Of a stretch of DNA of 64,000 nt, positions 56,542 to 64,000 are shown in pieces. A program made the position numbers and the translations under genes. This DNA is from Nematocida parisii ERTm1. Its lineage: Eukaryota; Microsporidia. Location: positions 53,543-117,542 of the forward strand of contig NW_013524650.1 of NCBI RefSeq assembly GCF_000250985.1. Reading direction: 5' to 3'. Below the pieces are notes generated by a model. The model saw nothing but the letters and a program-made list of their open reading frames with translations, had not been told where the DNA came from and did no database searches. Within the stretch, counting starts at the first letter, position 1. Each line of letters opens with the position of its first letter.

Positions 56542-59500
56542 CTACTTATTTTTATCATAAATCTGCTCAGATGCAGGCCGGCGCATGAACAGCTCAAATG
56601 AAACCTTCTCTATGCCCTGGCACAGAATAAAGTTTGCACCGATTGTGGCAAGCAGTTTCATTTTCATTTTTGCTGGTATTTCTACAAACTGCATTTCTTT
56701 GTTTATCTCTGGGATGGCTTCTAACGTGCACAGAACAACCATCCCCAGGGAGAGAAGTAAAGAATTCAAAAGCTTTTTGTTTTCTGTAAGACTCTCCCTA
56801 AATGGCCTACCAACATAATTTACCACTAAAGTAGTCACTTGCAGGGCAGAGCCCAGAAGGAACATGGCAGTATTAGCAAGTGTTGGAGTGAACTTCTCCT
56901 GCATAACAATAGATCCATACTCTATCACACCAAGGTATATGTAATAGAACGATAGAATATGTACAAGTGTCTGCAGTATAACTGATATTACGATGTACTT
57001 GCTGAATATTTTAGCAACGGGCTTCTCCTTGCTGATTCTTGGCAGGGGCTGTGCCTTACCAAAGAATGTGAAAGATACTGCAGAGAGTATTCCTGCTGCA
57101 GTCATCTGGAAATCGCCATACTTTATTCCCATTGTATCGAATACACTGAGAGTGTACGCAGATAGAAGACAGTTTAAAGCAAGGACTTTGTACATCTGTA
57201 CAGTGCTTACCAGTGCAGAGCGGCCCCTAGAGATTACATCAATGACTGACTGGAGAGATCCTGTACGGGAAGTGAATGGGGCTGCGATACTTGCATCTCC
57301 TAGTTTTACTTTAACCTCTTCGTCCAGTATGAACATGGACTGCCCGATATTTCCTGGGAGGGCAACTGCCTTTCCTTTCCCTTTTGTTTTCTCTAGGAGT
57401 GCAATACCTGCGTGTGCTGTTTTCAGTGCACCGACATCATTTGTTCCATCACCGCACATGAGCGTATACTCTCCTATCGCATTCAGAAGAGAAATTGCCT
57501 TTTCCTTTGAGTCGGGGTCGGCACGGGCCAACACTGAAGGCCATACAACTGATTTCTTCTCTTTTTCTGGGAGCAGAGATACTTCATCCAAGAACTTTTC
57601 AATCTGGGTGCTTCCACTGAGGTACTTCTCATTGTATAACCCTACTTGCTTTGCTACACTGATTGCTGTTTTCTCGTTGTCTCCTGTTATCATAATTATC
57701 TTATGCCCACTCTCCTTTAAGTGTGAAATGGTCTCCTTTGCATTGTCCTTTAGCTTTGAGTTGTAGAATGCAAATCCGATGAACTCCATGCCGCTTTCTA
57801 TTTCACTCCTATCGAGTGTACTTAGCCGCTGCTTAGAAAGCGTGCCGAGTCTTTTTGTTGCCAGAGAAATCACTCTGTACCCCTTTTCTGCGAACTCTTC
57901 AAACCTACTGTAGTTCTCTGGAACCTTCTCTAAGAACTCTTGCACAGTCTCTGGGGCACCTTTCATAACAGTAAAGAAAGATCCATCTGCCTGTATGATG
58001 GAGGTTGCCCTTTTAAGAGCACTGTCAAATGAGAACTTCTTAATCACCGTGTACTCTTTGCTATCAATGGATATCTGAGTGTCTGTGAGAAGAGAGCCCT
58101 TTACATACTCAAAACCACACGTATCCAGTGGATCACCCTCAACCTTTCCATTCAAAAGCACCAGGGAGTGGCACGTTCCAATAATTGTGTGTGCCATAGC
58201 CTTGTTACTTGCCTCCACTTTCTCCAGCTGAAGGTTCAGCTCGGTCAGTGTTCCTGTCTTATCAAAGCAGCAGACGGTTATTCTCCCTGCAAAGGGAATT
58301 CTAAATGGCTCTAGGCAGTAAACACCCAGGCCCACTAGCTCCTGCAGAGATGAGTTCACCGCAATTGTAAGCTCCATGGGAAGCTCAGGAGGAACTACAT
58401 TTGTCAATATCATAATGCACTCCAGAACAATTTTGTACAATGTCTTCCCCATGGATAGACTCTCACGCACTACATATACACAAGAAATCACTGCAAATAC
58501 CAGCATAGCCAGAATAAACAAGTACGCTTCATAGTTGTTCTCACTTACTGTGTCTTCTGATGCTATCATGGATTTAATTAGCTCTCCCTGCTCTGACATA
58601 AACCCAGTTCTAATCACAATGCACTCAATGCCCTTTTCATCTACTTTCAGTATTTTTGTTCCCCCATAAAGAATGTTCTTCTTGTGGTGGGATAGGGAAA
58701 GATTTATATCCTCCTTAAGAATGGCCTCTTTGTGCACTGGAGTGGCCTCGCCAGAAAGCATAGACTCATTCACCACTGCAGACCCCTTTATAATTAGGAC
58801 ATCTGCTGGCAGCTGTATGGCTCCCTCTATGATAACCCTGTCACCAGGCACTAAATCCGAGCTAAGAACTTCCTCCTTCTTCTCATTAGCTACCCGCAGT
58901 ATTTTCTGTGGCTTAAGATTCAAACTTCTAAGCTGTTTAATGTTTGTGTGTCTCTGGAAGACCATTCCCCCTTCAAATGCAATTATTGTAAAGAACGTAA
59001 AGAGAGAATATTTCCAGTACTCATCAAGCATCCAAAGAAGTGCACAGAATATCTGAAACACAAAGAATGGGCTCACCGCATGCTCTGCAAACATCCTTAT
59101 GAATGTGGGCGGTTCAATCTTAAACTCATTCTTTGGGCAGATAATTCTCTCTGTCTCCGTAAGCATGTCTGATACACCAACTTTTTTGGCCAAGTACCTC
59201 TCAAGAGAGAAGTCTGTTTTTATCTCTAACTTCTTAATCGCACTCCCATTAAAGTAGAAAACATCATTATCAAACTCAAACCACTTAACTCTCTCTTTCT
59301 TGTCCTTAATCACCACAACCTTTGAAAGTACTGGTGCAAATCCGACCTTTGACTTGCTGTTCATCACTTGTTTTTTTGATATTTTGATCATCTCAGCATC
59401 TTCTGCATTTGCAACTTTCATTAACTTTGAAATCTCGTACACTTTACTCCCCCAGAATGAGGAAAGAAATAAGAATCCTTGGATTAAAGCCAATAAAAAC

Positions 59501-59640
59501 ACACAAATTGCACACCCATTTGTGCCTGCTTCTCCAAACGTAAATTGTGTCCCTGCCCAGAACGCCACTGGATAGAAATACGTTGGAATCACATAAGTGT
59601 GTGACCACACAGACCTTCGCTTGTACAATGAAAATTCCAT
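56542..59640 (-). CDS. SPF1: P5A-type ATPase SPF1 (ATP13A1), ER transmembrane-helix dislocase
   Basis: A 1,032-residue P-type ATPase. P5A pumps remove mis-inserted tail-anchored and mitochondrial helices from the ER membrane. Motifs: the actuator loop LSGEAT (295-300), the P5A-specific PPELP (417-421) within TNVVPPELPMELTIAVNSSL, the phosphorylation site DKTGT with Asp460, MITGDNEKT and the hinge CGDGTNDVGAL. Two N-terminal hydrophobic hairpins (about 15-62) add the extra segments typical of P5 ATPases, and six more spans follow. Length is near the family norm (about 1,200). Its start is 27 bp from the divergent RAD51-like gene. Confidence 0.96.
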   Translation of the reverse strand: MEFSLYKRRSVWSHTYVIPTYFYPVAFWAGTQFTFGEAGTNGCAICVFLLALIQGFLFLSSFWGSKVYEISKLMKVANAEDAEMIKISKKQVMNSKSKVGFAPVLSKVVVIKDKKERVKWFEFDNDVFYFNGSAIKKLEIKTDFSLERYLAKKVGVSDMLTETERIICPKNEFKIEPPTFIRMFAEHAVSPFFVFQIFCALLWMLDEYWKYSLFTFFTIIAFEGGMVFQRHTNIKQLRSLNLKPQKILRVANEKKEEVLSSDLVPGDRVIIEGAIQLPADVLIIKGSAVVNESMLSGEATPVHKEAILKEDINLSLSHHKKNILYGGTKILKVDEKGIECIVIRTGFMSEQGELIKSMIASEDTVSENNYEAYLFILAMLVFAVISCVYVVRESLSMGKTLYKIVLECIMILTNVVPPELPMELTIAVNSSLQELVGLGVYCLEPFRIPFAGRITVCCFDKTGTLTELNLQLEKVEASNKAMAHTIIGTCHSLVLLNGKVEGDPLDTCGFEYVKGSLLTDTQISIDSKEYTVIKKFSFDSALKRATSIIQADGSFFTVMKGAPETVQEFLEKVPENYSRFEEFAEKGYRVISLATKRLGTLSKQRLSTLDRSEIESGMEFIGFAFYNSKLKDNAKETISHLKESGHKIIMITGDNEKTAISVAKQVGLYNEKYLSGSTQIEKFLDEVSLLPEKEKKSVVWPSVLARADPDSKEKAISLLNAIGEYTLMCGDGTNDVGALKTAHAGIALLEKTKGKGKAVALPGNIGQSMFILDEEVKVKLGDASIAAPFTSRTGSLQSVIDVISRGRSALVSTVQMYKVLALNCLLSAYTLSVFDTMGIKYGDFQMTAAGILSAVSFTFFGKAQPLPRISKEKPVAKIFSKYIVISVILQTLVHILSFYYIYLGVIEYGSIVMQEKFTPTLANTAMFLLGSALQVTTLVVNYVGRPFRESLTENKKLLNSLLLSLGMVVLCTLEAIPEINKEMQFVEIPAKMKMKLLATIGANFILCQGIEKVSFELFMRRPASEQIYDKNK

Positions 59641-59667
59641 TTATTAAAAAACTTTTTGCTCTTAAAT

Positions 59668-60348
59668 ATGCGAAATATTATTAAATCTTCCTCTGCGAAT
59701 GTGCTGAGAAACTGTAAATTAATCCCAATTAAGAGAAATTCCAATTATTCCACAGACTCAGCCCTCTTAGAAAAGAGAATTATTAAGGAAGTACTCTCAC
59801 AAGAAGAAATATCAGATGATTTAATGCTTGATGGCATATCTGTACAGGATTCTACTGCTATAGATGTTAATTCAATTTTATACGACAGAATAGAGATGTA
59901 CAACTGTATTTCCTGCTTATTACTAGATCCTGTAAATATTGAAATACTTGGAGGAAGACAGGTGGGGAAGACTTTGTTTCTTTACGGCCTTTTGCGTGCT
60001 AACCATCATTTATGCCCCCAGCTTATTCTTACAAAAGGATCCATTCCTGTTATACCTGGGACTAAAATACACACTGCCACTAATATTCGTGTACTAATCA
60101 CAGTCCTTGAAGACATTATAAATACGCACAGTATAACCAAGACACAATTATTGGGAATAGACACACTAATTACTCTTTTAATTGCCGAAAAGGCAGAGGA
60201 GAGAAGGAGTGAAGTATTCTTCTTATTAAAAGTGCTTAATGCTTTGGGCGTGCGAGTTATTGTAATAACAAGTTTAATAGAAACTGTTAGGAAATCTTCT
60301 GATTTCTATGATAAAAGTCTGCTTTTTAAGCCTGTTATGTATACATAA
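59668..60348 (+). CDS. RAD51-like RecA-fold ATPase with possible organelle presequence
   Basis: A 226-residue protein. A Walker A motif GGRQVGKT at 95-102 follows a hydrophobic strand (NIEIL); a later strand LLGIDTLITLLI could hold Walker B (Asp), and VRVIVITS resembles the final core strand. The size and order fit a small RAD51 paralogue (RAD55/57, XRCC2 or SWSAP1-like). The first 30 residues (RNIIKSSSANVLRNCKLIPIKR) are basic, Ser/Asn-rich and nearly free of acids, as in mitochondrial targeting sequences. The frame opens upstream only with TTG. Exact orthology is not resolvable by eye. Confidence 0.55.
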   Translation: MRNIIKSSSANVLRNCKLIPIKRNSNYSTDSALLEKRIIKEVLSQEEISDDLMLDGISVQDSTAIDVNSILYDRIEMYNCISCLLLDPVNIEILGGRQVGKTLFLYGLLRANHHLCPQLILTKGSIPVIPGTKIHTATNIRVLITVLEDIINTHSITKTQLLGIDTLITLLIAEKAEERRSEVFFLLKVLNALGVRVIVITSLIETVRKSSDFYDKSLLFKPVMYT

Positions 60349-60563
60349 GAAGGTTTAAGTATAATATTAGTGACAACCCGAAATTTTGTGGTGTAAATTG
60401 AAAGTTTGAATTGTTTCGGGCTATATTCTGTTGCTTAATTAGGAAAATAAAACTGATTTGTTTCCGTTATTAATTATTTTAATTGTTTCTGAATTTAAAA
60501 TCCGTTAAAATATGAATTTATTGAACTTTGAATTATTCCCAGCTGGCACTTCCAGTGATTTAT
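60349..60563. other. spacer between convergent genes with CCCGAAA...TTTCGGG inverted pair
   Basis: A 215-bp spacer containing CCCGAAA at about 60377-60383 and TTTCGGG at 60414-60420, which together form an inverted repeat with a 30-base loop between two convergent genes. Confidence 0.5.
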
Positions 60564-61847
60564 TTAATGCGCATTCCAGTTGATTGTGCTCAGATCAATT
60601 CCCTCCTGGGCCATTTCAAAAAGAGGAGAAAGTTCTCTAAGCTTCTTCACTTTCTGCACAACCTCTTTTATAACCTTCTTAATATCTGACTTGGTAGTAA
60701 ACCGGCCGATTCCAAATCTCAGTGAAGAGTGCGCTAAGTCGTCATTCACACCAAGCGATTTGAGAACATATGATGGTTCAAGAGATGCAGATGTACATGC
60801 ACTTCCACTGCTTATTGCTAGACTGGGGAGGGCCATAATCAGTGACTCTCCCTCTACATACGGGAATGAAATGTTTACACACCCAGGGTATACGTGTACA
60901 CCCCCGTTCCTCTTTATATCTGGTATTTCCTTCATTATTCCCTGTAGCAACTGATTCGAGAGTGTTTGAATTTTCTTGGTGTCCTTCTCCATTTCTTTTT
61001 CAGCTATTTCACAAGCCTTTCCTAGCCCTACAATTAATGGCGTTGGGAGAGTTCCACTACGCATTCCTCTTTCCTGTCCACCCCCACTGAATATTGGCTG
61101 TATACGTGGTCTGGGCCTGTCCCTTGTAACGTACAGTGCACCTATTCCCATTGGCCCGTATATCTTATGCCCAGATATACTCATCAGTGATATGTTCATA
61201 TCCTTAACATTTATTGGTATCTTACCAACTGCCTGTGCTGCATCTGTGTGGAAGAATACGTTGTTCTCCTTGCACACTTGACCTATCTCCTTCAACGGGG
61301 CTATTGTACCTATTTCATTATTTACTGCCATAATACTTGCAAGAACTGTTTGCGGTGTAATTGCCTTTTTTAAGTCATCCACACTCACCAAGCCGTGCTT
61401 ATTCACAGGAAGATAAGTCACATCAAACCCTTCCTCTTCTAAATCTCTGCACGTATCTAGAACACTTTTATGCTCTATCTGGGTTGTTATTATATGTGGC
61501 TTTTCATTCATATCCTGCTTAAGAAACCGCGCAATTCCTTTTATTGCTATATTATTGCTTTCTGTTGCACCACTTGTAAAAATTATCTCCTTTGGATCTG
61601 CATGCACTAATGAAGCTATCTTACTCCGAGCACTTTCCACTGCCTTCTCTGCATTCCATCCATAAGAATGTGTTCTGCTGTGTGAATTCCCAAATCTCTC
61701 TTTAAAGTACGGAAGCATTGCATCCACTACCCGTGGGTCAGTTGGTGTTGTTGCCTGAAAATCCATGTAAATTGGTGCACGTACGCCCAGCCCAATCCAC
61801 TCCGATATTTTTTTCGGTGCATTTATGACTGAATGTATTAATGACAT
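60564..61847 (-). CDS. NFS1: cysteine desulfurase NFS1 (mitosomal Fe-S assembly)
   Basis: A 427-residue PLP enzyme that supplies sulfur for Fe-S clusters, the main known function of the microsporidian mitosome. Signatures: [14 protein letters not shown] at the N-terminus, [20 protein letters not shown], the PLP-lysine motif SGHKIYGP, and the catalytic-cysteine loop SSGSACTS. The C-terminal [11 protein letters not shown] is typical of eukaryotic NFS1/IscS. The chosen start gives the presequence-like [15 protein letters not shown] and directly follows AAAATTTTTT. A further in-frame ATG at 61880 adds 11 basic residues and is possible. Tandem TTTCGGGTTATTTCGGG words lie at 61905-61921. Confidence 0.95.
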   Translation of the reverse strand: MSLIHSVINAPKKISEWIGLGVRAPIYMDFQATTPTDPRVVDAMLPYFKERFGNSHSRTHSYGWNAEKAVESARSKIASLVHADPKEIIFTSGATESNNIAIKGIARFLKQDMNEKPHIITTQIEHKSVLDTCRDLEEEGFDVTYLPVNKHGLVSVDDLKKAITPQTVLASIMAVNNEIGTIAPLKEIGQVCKENNVFFHTDAAQAVGKIPINVKDMNISLMSISGHKIYGPMGIGALYVTRDRPRPRIQPIFSGGGQERGMRSGTLPTPLIVGLGKACEIAEKEMEKDTKKIQTLSNQLLQGIMKEIPDIKRNGGVHVYPGCVNISFPYVEGESLIMALPSLAISSGSACTSASLEPSYVLKSLGVNDDLAHSSLRFGIGRFTTKSDIKKVIKEVVQKVKKLRELSPLFEMAQEGIDLSTINWNAH

Positions 61848-62411
61848 AAAAAATTTTCTTACTCTCTGTTTCTCTTTCATTCCTCGTACAGTAAAATAAA
61901 ATATTTTCGGGTTATTTCGGGTTGTTTTCAACGGAATAATCCTTTATACTGTTGTAAGTCGTATATTACGTATAATATAGTATAAATCATAGAATATTCC
62001 TGTTGTAATTACTATATTTACCTATAATTTGTTTGTTCTTGTATAAAATATAGACGAATTTGAATTTTTATTATCTTATAATACATTTATACTGTTGTAT
62101 ACTATAATACCAAATGGCTTTACATAAATGGCTGTAAATCACTTACATATTCTGTATACTTCATTATATGATATAACTCGACCTATCCCTAAATATACTA
62201 ATATTCTTAATATAATATTATAGTTATTTGATTTATAAACCTTCCATAATGAAAATATAAATGAAATAAAATATAAATGTACACATTATAAAAAAATAAA
62301 GAATAAAGAATAAAGAAAGATATAGTACAGTAAATATAAAGAAGAAAAGAAGAAGAAGAGAAAGAATAGGATGGAAAGGAGAACTATCAAAATGAATTAA
62401 GTTTATTAAGT
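61848..62411. other. AT-rich spacer upstream of NFS1
   Basis: A 564-bp spacer between same-strand genes. Tandem TTTCGGG words at 61905-61921 lie on the NFS1 promoter side; a purine-rich AAGAAAG/AGAAGA stretch occupies about 62290-62380. No gene supported. Confidence 0.5.
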
Positions 62412-63653
62412 TTAATTTCTAGTTTTTACTTTATACAAAAAAGCAAAGACTCCCATTGCTGTACTTAATGCAGCTAAAATATTATTTTTATTAAATTTGT
62501 TTCTCTTTTGTTTTTTTGCTGTAAGTTTGTCTTTTTCTTCTATAAGAGATTTATACTGCCCAACTCGGCCTATGACATAATTTTTAATAGAATCTGATTT
62601 ATCTGAACTATCTATGAATTTCTTAAGGGAAGAATCAATAAGTTTCTTTTTTTGCTTAAAACTAGTTTTTCTACTGAGTTTATTTGAAACAGTTGTATTG
62701 CATAATAAATCAGTATATTCCTGGTCATCTTCAAGTAAGTTATGTACCTCTGATATAACATCTGATACAAGAGATAAATCCATATAAAGCTGTAAAAGTA
62801 TTTGCTTCTCATATTCTGAAAGCTTAAAAGTTTCCTGTATCTCAGGAGTCTTATAATAAACATGCAACAACCATCTATTATCAATAAATAGATCTATTGC
62901 TTTGTCTATGTGATATATTCCATCCTCTCCCATGCTGAATAAATCTATTTTATTGTGTGTATATCTATCGGCTTCTAAACCTCGTCTAAATGCGTTTAGT
63001 GTTGGTTCTATTATTATAGATACGTATGAAGTAGTAAATAATTGCTCATTCATTATACACGCAGAGTGTCTGAAATAGCCAAGTGTACACCCTGTTTGGG
63101 AATTTGCTATAACAGAAAACCATTTTTTAAAGGATCTACTGGTTGATTCTAAAAAGAGAGATAGGTTTTCTCCTTTTACGATATTTTTAATTATCTCCAT
63201 CCGTTTATTTTTATTATTTAGTACACTCTGTGTACAAATATAATCAGGCTGGGAATATAAATATTCAAGAAGGCATGTTTCAGTAAAAATATTGATCATA
63301 CTATAAATATCATCTAATAAAACATAATCTATTGGCTTTCTTGTGTGTAAGTTTATAGTTAGACCTTGAAACAAAGCATTATGAAGTATTCGAATAATTT
63401 GATATTTATCCATTAAAGCTGCGACTTGTTCATTTTTAAAGATGCTTTCTATGCTGGAAATAGCCAACTTTGTATTAATTTCCAGAGAAATTTCAGGTTT
63501 ATTTTCCATGATGAAATTCCAGTCATTAGACATGATTTCAGACATATCTGGAGAATGTAATAATTTTGGTTCTGTGTATTGTTTTGAAGTAGACCAAGTA
63601 GGCTCTTCTGGTGCATTAGACGTATTACATGGATTAAGTTCCTTTTGTTCCAT
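62412..63653 (-). CDS. C-terminally anchored helical protein, lineage-specific, unknown
   Basis: A 413-residue helical protein without an N-terminal signal. A Lys/Arg-rich region near 375-388 precedes a moderately hydrophobic C-terminal segment (about 391-407, ILAALSTAMGVFAFLYKV) ending in KTRN, a tail-anchor arrangement with a basic tail that could favour mitosome or ER targeting. No domain is recognised. Codon choice is A/T-rich, as in the orphans at 49-55 kb. The ATG follows CTAAATTTTT. It is similar in size and layout to 49176-50384. Confidence 0.72.
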   Translation of the reverse strand: MEQKELNPCNTSNAPEEPTWSTSKQYTEPKLLHSPDMSEIMSNDWNFIMENKPEISLEINTKLAISSIESIFKNEQVAALMDKYQIIRILHNALFQGLTINLHTRKPIDYVLLDDIYSMINIFTETCLLEYLYSQPDYICTQSVLNNKNKRMEIIKNIVKGENLSLFLESTSRSFKKWFSVIANSQTGCTLGYFRHSACIMNEQLFTTSYVSIIIEPTLNAFRRGLEADRYTHNKIDLFSMGEDGIYHIDKAIDLFIDNRWLLHVYYKTPEIQETFKLSEYEKQILLQLYMDLSLVSDVISEVHNLLEDDQEYTDLLCNTTVSNKLSRKTSFKQKKKLIDSSLKKFIDSSDKSDSIKNYVIGRVGQYKSLIEEKDKLTAKKQKRNKFNKNNILAALSTAMGVFAFLYKVKTRN

Positions 63654-64000
63654 AAAAATTTAGGGATAAAAAATTATTTTAATTAATCCCTATATTAGGA
63701 AAATTAAAATTTTTATTGTATAACTGATAAAATTGGCAATTTTAAGAAATCCCGGTAAAAAATTCCATTCAACATGAAATCTTATTTGCAATACTCCAAA
63801 AATATTCTGGAAATTTGTGATCACTATAATCCGAAATTATCATATATGATTATATATGTATATCTTAATACCAGAAATAATGAACAGTTCAAAATCAGAA
63901 GATTTATTCGGGTTATTTCGGGTTAATGCTATGTGCTGAACTAGTCATAAATGTAAGTATATTATATCTATTCGGATTATATGCATTATATGAACAACGC
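63654..64000. other. AT-rich flank with tandem TTCGGGTTATTTCGGGTTA words
   Basis: 347 bp to the window edge. Contains ATAATCCGAAATTAT near 63828-63842 and tandem TTCGGGTTA copies at about 63907-63926. No gene start seen before the edge. Confidence 0.5.

Noticed and set aside
56993-57766. Plus-strand frame across SPF1
   Set aside because: Overlaps the P-type ATPase coding region with all catalytic motifs on the minus strand.
1-64000. tRNA, rRNA, CRISPR array or spliceosomal intron
   Set aside because: No tRNA T-loop/acceptor arrangement, no rRNA core sequence, no regularly spaced repeats, and no gene here needs an intron to restore its frame.

Overview
This window looks like a stretch of microsporidian nuclear genome, most likely from Nematocida or a close relative. 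The case rests on intronless compact eukaryotic genes (RPS29, LSM7, GAR1, SSL1, ELP1, eIF3b, EFL1, PUS3, BUD23), a fungal-type RNA triphosphatase, a reduced mitosome-type organelle (NFS1 and a TOM40-like barrel), AT-rich spacers, and many secreted or tail-anchored proteins without recognisable homologues. I see no CRISPR array, tRNA, rRNA or intron. The genus assignment is inference; no species can be given.

Layout. 1-11 kb: tail of a gene cut by the window edge, a membrane protein with a Lys-rich tail, RPS29, a small membrane protein, CDC25, BUD23, ELP1. 11-17.9 kb: dense housekeeping block (PUS3, LSM7, a DNAJC3-like ER protein, a CCCH protein, a saccharopine-dehydrogenase-like reductase, TSR2, an AIR1/2-like zinc-knuckle protein). 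18-22.4 kb: a secreted protein of unknown function, a secreted protein kinase and an ICMT. 22.6-30.8 kb: GAR1, EFL1, CET1, a helical-repeat protein, eIF3b, TOM40. 31-32.3 kb: a secreted Lys/Asp repeat peptide and a short, possibly broken ribophorin-I-like ORF. 32.7-42.4 kb: a ROCK/MRCK-like kinase, SSL1, a formin and a secreted apyrase. 42.9-56.3 kb: an accessory block of membrane and tail-anchored proteins, invaded by a gag-only LTR element. 56.5-63.7 kb: P5A ATPase SPF1, a RAD51-like ATPase, NFS1 and another C-terminally anchored orphan.

The clearest discovery is at 46334-48308. A 1,559-bp interior with a Gag-like zinc-knuckle ORF lies between two identical 203-bp direct repeats and a 5-bp target duplication (ataac). 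Removing the element and one copy of the duplication rejoins a single 268-codon membrane-protein frame (45785-46338 plus 48309-48561). This reads as a recent, gene-disrupting insertion of a non-autonomous LTR retroelement.

Together the genes show a strong ribosome and tRNA theme (RPS29, BUD23, TSR2, EFL1, GAR1, AIR-like, PUS3, ELP1, eIF3b), an actin/Rho-type signalling pair (kinase and formin), ER/secretory functions (SPF1, DNAJC3-like) and candidate host-facing secreted enzymes (kinase, apyrase). Several divergent gene pairs have starts only 15-37 bp apart, or even overlapping 5' ends. A CCCGAAAT/ATTTCGGG word recurs in the spacers, and A/T runs of the AAATTTT type sit just before many start codons. 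Where an upstream in-frame extension begins only with TTG, I placed the start at the first supported ATG.
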